Of a stretch of DNA of 64,000 bases, positions 13,301 through 22,975 are shown one piece after another. Origin of the DNA: Zizania palustris (taxonomy: Eukaryota > Streptophyta > Magnoliopsida > Poales > Poaceae). The notes below the pieces were generated by a model. The model made no database searches and had not been told where the DNA came from. It worked only from the letters and a program-made list of their open reading frames with translations. Within the stretch, counting starts at the first letter, position 1; every line of letters starts with the position of its first letter. Where the stretch lies: the NCBI GenBank assembly GCA_019279435.1, contig JAAALK010000284.1, forward strand, positions 18,791,294 through 18,855,293. Reading direction: 5' to 3'. A program made the position numbers and the translations under genes.

Positions 13301-13499
13301 CATCTTTGAGAGTGAAATTCGAGTTGATTCTTACCACACCTTTACCTTTCACTCTACTCCTTCGATTGTTCCCGAAGGTGATATGTTCCCTTTGCTTGGT
13401 TGTGGTGAGGCTGGAGAACCATGCTGCATCTCCGGTCATGTGGCGCGAACAACCGGAGTCCATGATCCACGTGCCCTCCAAGCCTCGATCTGGTGCCTA
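10342..13499 (-). pseudogene. Sirevirus pol: protease, integrase, reverse transcriptase, RNase H (decayed)
   Basis: Copia-order polyprotein. The protease motif MDSGCSRHMTG is near 13450. Integrase follows with the zinc-binding end CAPCQHGKM and catalytic residues in LLHMDTIGP, IRSDNGTEF and NGVVERKN. RT shows QMDVKSAFLNG and the active site VQIYVDDIIFGG. RNase H shows YFDADFAGCRIDRKSTSG and ends in LADIFTKPLD near 10385. Stops in the continuing frame are TAG at 13497, 12190, 11659, 11422 and 11137, and TGA at 13075 and 11773. The TAGs at 11659 (RLVA*GY) and 11137 (FVH*TKYTKDLL) replace Gln residues conserved in the family; TGA at 11773 replaces the Trp of VWTLV. Frameshifts lie near 13300, 11560 and between 13525 and 13497. 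Confidence 0.9.
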
Positions 13500-13524
13500 C
13501 ACATGATAATAAAATCTTGATCGC

Positions 13525-15945
13525 TCAGTGCTGGGGGTGAGTGAATATATGACGAGGCATCGAGCACTGAGTGATACGAGTAGTAGGCACAGTAAAAGTA
13601 GACTGTATATGCACAGGATAATCAGAATGATGCAAAGTGCGAGGTCTACCTACATGCTGAGATCTAAAAGCATGACGAGGTCTCCTACTCTGACGAGGTA
13701 CAAAGATACTCGCCCGTGGTCTACCACCATATGGAACATGGTGAACACCTCGAGGAGCAAAACATCTCCGAGAAGCACGAGGAGCCTCGAAAACAGGACG
13801 TGAGTACAACTCAGACTCATGCATACCTCGAGATGGGTAATGCATGTCCTAGAAACTCATCGCCTGAGAGCATCGCTCATCCTTGATGCGACGAAAACAG
13901 AACCCAACCAAGTGACCCGCCCGCTGACAGTAGGAACAATGAAAAACTCTCCTAGGGGCACTCTCATGGGTCATAGGAGCAACTCTCACTGGCTCCTTGG
14001 GCTTCTGCTGAGTGGTTTTCTTGGGAGGAATTTTCTTTGCAGAAGGAGTGGTTTTCTTTGGAGTTCGGGTAGGCTTTTTGGTTGATGGAGTTTCTAACAG
14101 AGCTCTCTCTTTCTCTAGGGTAGTGGGTGAGGTAAAAACAGTTTTGTTCTCACTTTCTGAGGGAATCCTCTCAAAACCCAAACCTAGAGCTAACCCTGCT
14201 CTATCAGCACACATCTTGGTCTTGGCCAAGAGCAAGTCCATCCTACCCTTTCCCTAAGTGCATTTGTTGACCACAGAAAGAAGGTACTCATTCTAAGTCA
14301 TAAGGTTTTTAGCTCGCTCTCTAATAGTGCCTAGCTGGTCCTTAAGGGTTATGCAAGTGTAACACACAGGTTGCACATCCTTAGAACTACCAGCCCTCTC
14401 CAATCTAGCCTCTAAATCATGAACATGCTTATCACGTAAATTAATGCTCTCATGTAATAAAGGGCAGTTCATGCATTCAATTATATCATGAGAACTAGAA
14501 TCAACCATCAAAAGTTGCTTCTATGCAGTCTCAAGCTCAGAAAGAGTTTGAGCATGCACAGAACGCAACTGAGCAAGCTCACCCATGACAACAGTGCAAG
14601 ATTCACATTCAAAATCATTAACCCTAGACTTAAGCATGGCATAATCAGTAGAAACAGATTCTAGCCTAAGTCTAAGGTTTTTTCTATCTCTAGTGGCTTG
14701 CACAAGTAATCTATCCTGACCAAGAACTACTTCATTCAATTCATCTAATTTAATTGCAAGATAGTCATAGGATAGAGGTACCTCAGATGAGTCAAGCTCA
14801 TCACCGCTGTGTTCTCTGTCGGCCATGAAACAAAGGCCGGTGAAATCTCGTCCCTTCTTTTCCTTCTTCTCCTCCTTCCTTGGAGACTCCTCCTCCTCAG
14901 AGCTCGACTCCTCAGTTGAGGAAGTCTCGATGTCGCTGAGAGCAGCAACAAATGCTCTGGAAGCGGCTTTGGCTACTCTCTTAGCCACCTTGTCGTGCTT
15001 GCCCTTCACAAAAGGCTTCCTCTCCTTTTTGTGGTATTTGGGGCACTCACTCTCATCTCTCTTCTTGAGTTTAGGGCAATTGGCCTTGATGTGAGAAGGG
15101 TCGCCACACTCAAAACAACCACTAAAACCACTTCTCCTCTAATCCTGTCTCTCATGATGAAAACGGGTGAACCTTCTGGCAATGAGAGCAAGCTCATCAT
15201 CATCCAGAGTATCCACCTGCTCCTTAGTGACGGAGACCAAGGAGGACAAAGCAAAACCATATGCAAAAACACAAGTGCCTGATGTGCTTGGTTCTGCAGT
15301 GGTGCCACGGCTAGTGCTAGAAACTAGTGTCAATGGTTGTGGCAAAGAGTTCCTATGCACTGCAATCTCTGTGGACTTCAGCTTGCTGAAGAGCTCATCA
15401 CAGGTCAATGTGTCATAACCTGCGGACTCCTCAATGTTGGATATCTTCACTTCCCATATGCTACGATCAAGAGCATAGAGAAGCTTGATAGCCCTATCAT
15501 GATCATTGTAAGCAAGCGTCCCGTTGGACCGCAAGTTACTTACTATCGCATCAAAACGAGAAAACATGGCATCTATAGATTCACCAGGTGCCTACACAAA
15601 CAACTGATACTGTTGATTGTAAGTGCTTTGGCGCCTGGCCTTAATCTGTGTAGAGCCCTCATGAAGAATAGTGAGTGTAGTCCAAATCTCCCTAGCTGTC
15701 CTAAGGTGTTGCACCCTATCAAACTCACTCCTACTCAAACCAATGAACAATATATTTCTTGCCTTGGAGTTGGCATTATACTGATCCTTCTCTGTTTGAG
15801 AGGTGCGAGTTTCAGGGATGGAGTATTGTGAGTCCACAATCTCCCAAATTGCATTTCCTTGGCTTAACAAGTAAGCCTCCATGCGCACCTTCCGGTATGC
15901 AAAATCTGTCCCATCGAATAGAGGAATTTTACTTACTCTGTCCAT
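13525..15945 (-). pseudogene. Sirevirus gag (nucleocapsid polyprotein, decayed)
   Basis: Structural protein that packages element RNA. I take the ATG at 15945 as start (MDRVSKIPLFDGTDF). Downstream come the UBN2-type gag core (EIWTTLTILHEG, LTCDELFSKLKSTEI), a CCHC zinc knuckle (CFECGDPSHIKANC), a long charged coiled-coil stretch, a Lys/Pro/Thr-rich part and a second knuckle (CSYCQRAGHLVGFC). The frame is continuous from 15945 to 13849 apart from single TAG codons at 15592, 15139, 14521, 14293, 14254 and 13849. The first of these aligns with a Gln in the related gag of the second Sirevirus (SQKPGE versus V*APGE). No indel breaks this long frame, which is unusual for a gene with six stops. Confidence 0.88.
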
Positions 15946-15995
15946 GCCGCCAAAAGATGACAAAACCGGTTAAGGTCAACTGGTGATCTTAACCC

Positions 15996-16007
15996 GCTCT
16001 GATACCA
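15996..16007 (-). other. Sirevirus primer binding site (tRNA-Met type)
   Basis: Reverse complement reads TGGTATCAGAGC, complementary to the 3' end of initiator tRNA-Met. It lies two bases inside the 5' LTR (16010-18138) and fixes the element's orientation as minus. Confidence 0.95.
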
Positions 16008-16009
16008 AT

Positions 16010-18138
16010 TGTTGGACCGAAAATGGCGACCAGAGGGGGGTGAATGGGAGCTTTTAAAATTTCAGACTAAAAATAGCCTTCTGTTTTACTTCTGTCATCT
16101 GCGGAAAAGGCTTCGAACACACCCTTCGAAGTTCTGGTTCGAAGGTATTTCACAGCTCTGAAATCAGGCTTCGCAAGGAGTAAAAGTTCGAAGCCAACAA
16201 GACTTCGCTCCACCCACAACCCTGAAAATTCAGCTCTGCTAAGTCAGTGCAGGCTCTGCACACAGGGTGCCTTCGAGCAGGCTTCGCACTTCACCCTTCG
16301 CAAGAGCGGACTTTCCTTTGAGGACTTCGATCAGCTTTGCTAAGTCAGTGCAGGCTCAACACACTGGGTGCCTTCGAGCAGGCTTCGCACTTCACCCTTC
16401 GCAAGAGCAGACTTCCCTCTATGGACTTCGACCAAATACTCAGCGCTAGCAACTGGTACTAGGCTTCGCACTTTGAAGGTCTAAACGCACACTTGAACAC
16501 ACTTCACCGAGGACTTCGACAAGGGAAGAAAATAGGCTTCGATTCAGCATGGAGATAGTGCTTCGCTAGTAATCAGAGAGGTCTAGCCTCCAGTTTACAC
16601 AGAGCGAACAGACACTGAAAAACACACTTCACCCAGACAGACTTCTCACACACCTCTCTAGAAAAACTCACAAGAAGATGGTGCACAGAGAAATACAAGC
16701 ATGCAGTGCAACACACAGTACAAGTTCAAGCTGTGAAAGAAGAACATAATCAAAACTTCATTGCATGAACAGGGAACACAAAATGAACTCACAGGATGAA
16801 TACAGAGAGTGTGGCGGCTAGCACAGGAGTTCTACAATGGCTGCTCAAAAGTGTTGATGTGACCTAGCTAGCCTCCACTATTTATAGGCACTATTTAGCC
16901 CTGTGAATAGACAACTTTACCCCTAGGGTTTACACCGGTTTTGTCTCATCAGAACAGGAGGGTACAACTGGTAGTCTACTTTATTTGGAGGCTTCTTTTG
17001 TTAGCTTCGTAGAGGGGATAGCACCAGCTTTTGCAGAGCACACGCGGCCAGCCTTTGCAGTTTTGGACCCTTCTGAAGCCCCCCTTCGCACGTGAGGGGT
17101 GCGGTAGCTTCACCGAAGTCAGCCTTCGATACAGAGACGGTTTTGAGCCGAAGCCGTCAAAGCCCTTGGGCCTTCGCACCAACACCTTCAGAGTGGACCA
17201 CCACAGCTTCGCAGCTTCTCCGAGCTCGAACTCCGTCAGTCCGTGTACCGAAGCCATGCAAGGCCGAAGTACCTTAAGTCAGCCTCACTCCGGAGCGAGC
17301 CTCACTCCGAAGCCAGCCTCACTCCGAAGTCAGCTTCACTCCGAAGCCAGCCTCACTCCGAAGCCCCACCTTCGGAGTACCACCCTTCGAAGTCCCTCCT
17401 TCGTCCAAGGCCTCCGCCTGAAGCATTCCATGAGCACTTCATCGCAGTGTCTCTCCCCGAGCACACTCCTCGACGATCCTCACCTGGACCATGCCTTCGA
17501 TGCACCTCGACTTCTGAGACCTTACTCAGGTATACCTTCGAGTGCCTCCCTCTGGAGCACACTTCGAACGCCTTGCCTCATTGCTGAGGACTTGGTCCAC
17601 CATACTCCGAAGTCACTCCATTCGGAGTACCCTTCGAAGTGCCTCGCCTCCGAGGACTTCGTCTCGGAGTACCTTCAGCCAGAGCCACACTCCGCACTTA
17701 CTGCCTTCTCATGGCGCACCTCGACCCGAGGTCCGACCTCGACCCCTTCGCAGCCTTCATGATGGAGCTCCCTACTCCCCTGGCATCAAGCCTCCTGCTT
17801 GACCCAGGTTCACTTGCTACGAACCGTCTGTCGCCTCCGAAGTCACCAGCACACCACAGACAAACAGACAAGTGTATCTAGTACCCCAGAGACCTCTCCG
17901 GGTAAGCAACCTCCGATACACACTCCGGTGTACCACCCAAAGTACCGAGACCTTCGGTACGATCAAGTCATCGTGTACTGTCGGACCCCTCTGACAGGCA
18001 CACTCCGCTGCAACAGCTGCAGCACCGAACCCTTCGGTGAAACAACCTCCTAACCCCTTCGGAGGGACCCCTTCGAATCAGAGGATAAAATCTGTCAATC
18101 ACTCATCACAGACTCCGAAACCAACCCTTGGTTTCTCA
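16010..18138 (-). repeat. Sirevirus 5' LTR (2129 bp)
   Basis: Same boundaries as the left copy (TGTTGGACC to TTTCTCA). It lacks about 34 bp present in the left LTR around 8130-8165 and has scattered substitutions. A minus-strand TATA box lies at 16878-16887 and a 101-bp repeat at 16241/16342. Its element-strand start carries an 8-bp stem, GAAACCAA with TTGGTTTC, around a 3-base loop. Confidence 0.93.
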
Positions 18139-20224
18139 GAATGGGTGCTCGGAGTCCCTATGGTGGCGGAGAGGCAGAAGCGGATAGAGCTGGTGGGAAG
18201 CTGGGAGCGCTTCAACATAGTATGGAGGGCTCTCAAAATGGAGCCCCCACCTTTGCCAGACTTCGACTCGGCTAGAGTGGCCCTACAGAAAAGGAAAACC
18301 ACCGCCGAGCCTTCGAAGAAAGACGTCAGGACCCCAATCAAGAAGGGGAAGAAAACGATGAAGCCTCTTCCTCAGCCAACTCCGGTGTCCTCTGCTTCCT
18401 CCTTTGGCATTCGGAGCTCATCTTCAAAAGACTCTAGAAACAAAGGCTCCGAAAACAAAGGCTCTGATGTCCAAATGGGAAAGACCCTCGAGAATTATCT
18501 TCTCGATGACAGCGAAGATGAAGCCGTGGATGTAACCGGAGTTCCTTCTCAAGAGACTGCGGCGGCTGACACAGCGCGCTCTCCCAAGCCCGTCATCGCG
18601 AGTTTAGAGCTAGAGGCGGTTATCCCCAACTCACCCGTGGCTGGGGTGATAGTGCCAGAGGTCGAGGAGCCTACAGCCGCTACACCGGAGAGGACTTCGG
18701 GGGACGACCTCGACGAGTACCTCCATATGTACAAGGTCTTGGAGGACCCTGCAATTCTACCTCAAGGCACCAACAAAGGTATACTTCGAAGCTTTTGACT
18801 TTACAATTCTTGTAATAGTTATTACCCACAAATATTCATCAAGTACCTTAATGTTGTAGTTGTGTCGAGGAGTAGCATAGCTCCGATCACAGATGGAGCT
18901 CCATCTTCTCTCAGAGTTGAGGCTCCGGCAAACACAGCAGCTCCGATGACTGGAGTCGTCTCGGGCGAAGCAGTTCCGGCCGAGGGGGCATCAGTTGAAG
19001 GAGGATCTACCTCCGCCGGAGTTGCTACTCCGGCTTTCGTGCCTGGGGAGAGGAAAGAGCATGACGAGCCTTGGGCTCCTCCCTACTTTGACGGTGACGC
19101 CTTCCTCCAACGATCCTTCAGCAAGTAATTCGGAGGAGGAGGTGACCGCGGATGATCGCCAGGCTTTGTCCTGGCTCTCTTTGCTGGCTCCATTCTTGGA
19201 GCAGCGAACGGGCCTCCAGGTGCTTCTGGAGCCTTTGGCGGAGAAGGGCCAAGAAGTCATAAACTCTGACTTGGTCTCCGTTTTGAGCGAAGCCAGAGCC
19301 CTAGAGCTAAATCTAGCCATCGAAAGGGCTACCTTTTAGGTATGCATTGTACCACTGGAGGAGGAGCTCCTCGAAGAACGAAGGGCTAGGACCGCCGCCG
19401 ACGAAGCACTCCGGATTGAGCGGGAGAGCAGCACTGCACTCCAAACTTCGGCCCAAGAAGCTGAAGCTGAATGTTGGTGCTTAGAGCGGAGGTGGAGAAG
19501 CTTCGGCAAGCAGCAGCTACTTCAAGCACGCAACTCGTAGAACTTCAAGACTCACTTCAATAGGCCATGGATCAGAAAAGTGCTCTGCTATCCAAAATGG
19601 ACGAAGTGTCTGCTGCTGCTGGGCTGGAGGCGGCAGAAGTGAAGAATGCTGCAATAGCGGAGCATACCTTGGATGCCCTTAGGGTACCTTGGAATACTTC
19701 GGCACAATGTGCCCTTCATCTTCAACTGTGGCGAGCGAGCCCCTCGACCGGAAGCTAAAAATGATTCAAGTGGCGATGAAGCTGATGATGGGCTCTAGCG
19801 TCCGGTACGGAGAGATCTCCGGACAAGTTGCTGGAATTGGAGTCCTCCGTCACCTTGAAGCTCTTGGGATTTCAGTTGCTCCGGTTGGGGGTTCGACGCC
19901 TACAGGCTTTGCCGACGAGGGCTTGTTACGTCCTTCGTAGGATTTAGCTTCTGTCTGGAAGCTTTCCGGTCAATCTAGAAAATAGACCATAAGGCTGCAG
20001 CCAAAGCTTGGATCGACGAGGCTCGCCGACAAAACCAAGCACAAATGAGGCCTTCACTTCGAGCTTCACCAGCTCCGACGCCCCCTGCTCCGCCAACCGA
20101 CCCGTAGGTCTAGTCTTATAGGGCGCTTAAGCATGTACAAGAAATCTTGTAAAGCCCCTTATATTAATGAATGAAAAGTTTATAAATGAGGAACTTGTTT
20201 GGATGTTTATTCTTTTAGGTTTTG

Positions 20225-20655
20225 CCATGCACTTCGGAGCTTGACTTCGAAGTATTGGAACTTAACGAAGGGCTCCTTCGGTAGTGGTCTGTCCTCGAGA
20301 GCTTAAGGCCTTATCGATGCTCACGCTTCTCTGTTCCTCGCGGAGATCCAGGGGAGATAGCTCCCGAAGTACACCGTGAAGTCTTTGCTTATATCAAAGA
20401 AGATGAAAAGGAAGAAGAATCTTCGTCCTCCGAGTACGTAAACTGGCCTGACTCGGAGTATCAGGCCAAAGATCCCGTAGAGGCCAGCTCCGAAAGGCTT
20501 CTGTCTTGGGCTGAACTTCAAGAAGAGCAGAAAAAACTACGAGCTTCGAAGAAGAGAAGCACTTGGACTAAGAAGAAAGTCCCGAAGGCTTCGAGCTCCG
20601 AAGGTCGAGGTGGTCATAGGAGTAGCTCTAGAGGTCGGAAGGGTCTTCGTTTTTA
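20225..20655 (+). pseudogene. Tat-1 second antisense ORF or terminal exon (aORF2), fragment
   Basis: Reading across frames shows an acidic segment (PRGDPGEIAPEVHREVFAYI), then a basic one (LLSWAELQEEQKKLRASKKR and SSRGRKGLRF) and TAG near 20655. Tat-2 has the same segments on its minus strand at 53800-54347. It may be a separate small antisense ORF or the last exon of the longer antisense gene; the splice evidence is not decisive. Function unknown. Confidence 0.5.
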
Positions 20656-20954
20656 GCTAGGCTTAGACCAAAGCTTCTCTTGATGTAAAAATATGATTAT
20701 CCAATTAATATGAATTGCTTCGAAAGCATCTTTTGTTGTTCCTTACTCCCCTGTCCCTCCTTGTGGGTGGGGGACCGTACGCGTTGCGATAGGGTCCATC
20801 GGACACAATGATTTACATAACAATCTGATGCTTCGCACAACACTTGGTAATCATACTTTACTCTTTCGTAGAGTTCTTCGAACTATACGTTCGTATTATG
20901 ATGTTTATAAATTTCGGAGCTAAGTTTATACTTGTAAACTCCCATAGCAGTCGC
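20656..20954. other. Tat-1 spacer between antisense gene and tandem array
   Basis: Non-coding spacer. It contains a short stretch around 20758-20810 (gggggaccgtacgcgttgcg) of no recognised function. I see no gene. Confidence 0.5.
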
Positions 20955-21600
20955 TAAGGACTTTTAAAAGTGTTTCATTGTCCGGAGCCTTGAAATCTTA
21001 TTGCTTGGTCACCTTCGACTCTTTTACAGATGCTTCGAATCCAGAGGCCAGAAATCTGTTCTTTTAAAGTCCTTAGACTCTTCTATGAATCCTAACAAGC
21101 CGGAGCTTGGAATCCGTAGGCTGGGCACCTATGGCTCTTTTATAGATGCTTCGAACCCGGAGGCCAGAAATCTGTTCTTTTAAAGTCCTTAGACTCTTCT
21201 ACAGATCCTAACAAGCTGGAGCTTGGAATCCGTAGGTTGGCCACCTACGGCTCTTTTACAGATGCTTCAAACCCGGAGGCCGGAAATCTGTTCTTTTAAA
21301 GTCCTTAAACTCTTCTACGGATCCTAACAAGCCAGAGCTTGGAATCCGTAGGCTGGCCACCTACGGCTCTTTTACAGATGCTTCAAACCCAGAGGCCGGA
21401 AATCTGTTCTTTTAAAGTCCTTAGACTCTTCCACGGATCCTAACAAGCCAGAGCTTGGAATCCGTAGGCTAGCCACCTATGGCTCTTTTACAGATGCTTC
21501 GAACCCGGAGGCTAGAAATTTGTTCTTTTAAAGTCCTTAGACTCTTCTACGGATCCTAACAAGCCAGAGCTTGGAATCCATAGGCTGCCAACGGAATCCT
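20955..21600. repeat. Tat-1 tandem array, 116-bp unit, about 5.5 copies
   Basis: The word cttttaaagtcctta recurs at 21061, 21177, 21293, 21409 and 21525, exactly 116 bp apart. Each unit contains cctacggctcttttacagat. The array lies between the antisense gene and the integrase end, where Tat elements often carry tandem repeats. Tat-2 has a related 61-bp array at 53158-53465, and one 116-bp unit looks like two diverged 61-mers. Confidence 0.9.
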
Positions 21601-21775
21601 TGAACCAATGGTTCGAAGGCCATTGTCCGGGTTCTTTGAAAGATGCTTGACTCCGCAAGCATCTCCGTTCTCCTGATGCGTCCACCAGGTGTAGGGGATA
21701 TTTGAAGAGTAAACAAAATTTGAACGTCCATCTTTATTTAGAAAGGCACTTTTATAATTGATTACAAGGAGCCCG

Positions 21776-22673
21776 TAAGCGTAATAACGTTTAAGGTGCT
21801 CTGCATGCCATGCATGCTTCAACTCTTCCCCTTCTAAATTAGCTAATTTAAACGAGCCGGGGCGCCCTGAGCGTAGGATAATATATGGTCCTTCCCATTT
21901 ATTTCCTAGCTTCCCCGGAGCTATTACACTTCGCAATACCAAATGACCTGGTTTAAGCTCGTTCAATTTTATCTTCGGGTCATACCATGTCTTTGTTTGG
22001 TCTTGGTACTTCGTCAGATTGGCGACAGCTTGAAGCCTTGTTTCTTCTGACAAGTCCAGCGAACTGCTTCTCTCGTCTTCATTTCCAGGCTCTACTACGC
22101 GAAGGGATCCACCCTTGAGCTCCGTAGGAGTCATGGCCTCATCTCTGAATAGCAGCCTGAATGGGGTGAAGCCTGTGGACCTGGCTTGAGTGGTCCGAAT
22201 GGACCATAGAATCTTAGGAAGTTCTTCGGTCCACAGCCCTTTGGCCAGCCCGACAATCCTTCGATTTAGACTGGAGAGAATATTTCCATTGGCTCACTCG
22301 ATGGCTCCGTTGGATTATGGATGGAGAACTACTGCGAAGCATAACTTGATGCCCAGTTCTTCACAAAATTCTTTAAATGGTTCGGCTTCGAACTGGGTTC
22401 CATTATCTACAGTTAGCTCCCTTGGCACTCTGAACCTGCATATAATATTTTGCTAGAAGAATTTTTGCACATTCCTTGAAGTGATATCAGTTAGGGGTTC
22501 AGCTTCGACCCATTTAGAAAAATACTCAATTGCTACCACTGCAAACTTCAAGCTGCCTTTTGCCATTGGAAAAGGGCCAATCAGATTCATTCCCCATCAT
22601 GCCATTGGCCACACCGGGGCAATAACTTGAAGTGGTACTAGTGGACGGTGGCTCCGTCTACCCATCCACTGGC
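21776..22673 (-). pseudogene. Tat-1 integrase, C-terminal remnant
   Basis: DDE integrase that joins element cDNA to the genome, here truncated at the zinc-binding end (CQWMGRR is the last recognisable part) by the breakpoint at 22673. It runs through the catalytic core to the chromatin-facing C-terminus (PGHLVLRSVIAPGKLGNKWE, HAEHLKRYYA). It is dead: the first catalytic Asp has become Asn (WGMNLIGPF against WGMDLIGPF in Tat-2), and there are stops after VWPMA, after KFF, in HP*SNGA and in IE*ANG. The normal stop after RYYA is also lost, so the frame reads on into the repeats. Confidence 0.88.
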
Positions 22674-22975
22674 ATTCGGTGGCTTGCTGAGTACGATTGT
22701 ACTCACCCCCATTGACTTACACCACCAGAGTCCGTCTACTACGAGGAGGATGAAGGTCTAGAGTAGCGACCCAGTCAAGGCAAGACTGGAAAGAGGCGTT
22801 CATCTAGGACCCTTATTTTATTAGTTTCTCTTTACTTTAACACTTTTGTATTAATATGGTCTACGAACCATGAATGCTTGTCGTATTGTACGCGGTCGTG
22901 TGATGAACGTCTTGTTTTATTGATTTTCTATGGAATTTAAATAAAGGTCCGGATTTATTAAATCTGGGTGTTACA
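22674..22975 (+). repeat. 3' end of an LTR (same family as 61079-63717), fragment
   Basis: 302 bp closely matching 63418-63717, ending at the same terminal ...TTACA. The left side is cut: it joins the Tat-1 integrase with a few bases of shared sequence (gcat). The right side ends exactly at the LTR terminus and abuts Sirevirus-2 gag, so this LTR had probably inserted into that element before a deletion removed its left part. Confidence 0.85.

Larger units (their letters stand above)
7032..18138 (-). mobile_element. Sirevirus-type Ty1/Copia element, complete with TSD GAATG
   Basis: Minus-oriented LTR retrotransposon of 11.1 kb. The target duplication GAATG occurs at 7027-7031 and 18139-18143, in the Tat-1 antisense gene. 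It has long LTRs (2182 and 2129 bp), a tRNA-Met-type PBS next to the right LTR, a long gag with two zinc knuckles, pol in Copia order (protease, integrase, RT, RNase H), and several polypurine motifs before the left LTR. Long gag and multiple PPT-like motifs are features of the Sirevirus (SIRE/Maximus) lineage. The coding region has at least 13 in-frame stops plus frameshifts, so it is inactive. The LTRs differ by a few percent where I compared them, so it is older than Tat-2. Confidence 0.92.
6014..20113 (+). pseudogene. Tat-1 antisense gene (aORF1), interrupted by a Sirevirus
   Basis: Gene on the strand opposite Tat-1 gag-pol. Exon 1 (6014 to about 6905) has an Ala-rich start, then a conserved domain: VVFEAFFEAGL, LPQLSPNAIARL, IFEWALRAEGC, YTNWILRWIYAEVG and RMSMRDLVEEF. 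This resembles the plant 'putative gypsy-type transposon' family (Pfam Transposase_28, named from memory). Exon 2 begins at about 6983, is cut by the Sirevirus after 7031, and resumes in frame at 18139 (EWVLGVPM, then LVGSWERFN) to a 5' splice site at 18778/18779. Exon 3 (from about 18859) is acidic and Ser-rich with a frameshift near 19100. A coiled-coil part and a YGEISGQVAGIGVLRHLE segment follow. TAG at 20105 replaces a Gln codon of Tat-2, and the homologous stop is at 20111. The product's function is unknown. Confidence 0.72.
5473..22673 (-). mobile_element. Tat-1: decayed Ty3/Gypsy element of the Tat lineage, split by a Sirevirus
   Basis: Minus-oriented Gypsy remnant. From left to right it has the first 41 bp of its 3' LTR (5473-5513), the antisense gene on the plus strand (6014 onward), a 116-bp tandem array (20955-21600) and the integrase C-terminal half on the minus strand (to 22673). 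Its order and sequence match the complete Tat-2 element at 47006-58500. A Sirevirus (7032-18138) sits inside the antisense gene. The left end is cut by the Helitron. The right end stops inside the integrase zinc-finger region, where it meets an unrelated LTR piece. RT, protease, gag and the 5' LTR are missing. Confidence 0.88.

Noticed and set aside
20955..21600. CRISPR-like regular spacing
   Set aside because: Whole 116-bp units repeat with no unique spacers. It is a tandem array in a plant retrotransposon.
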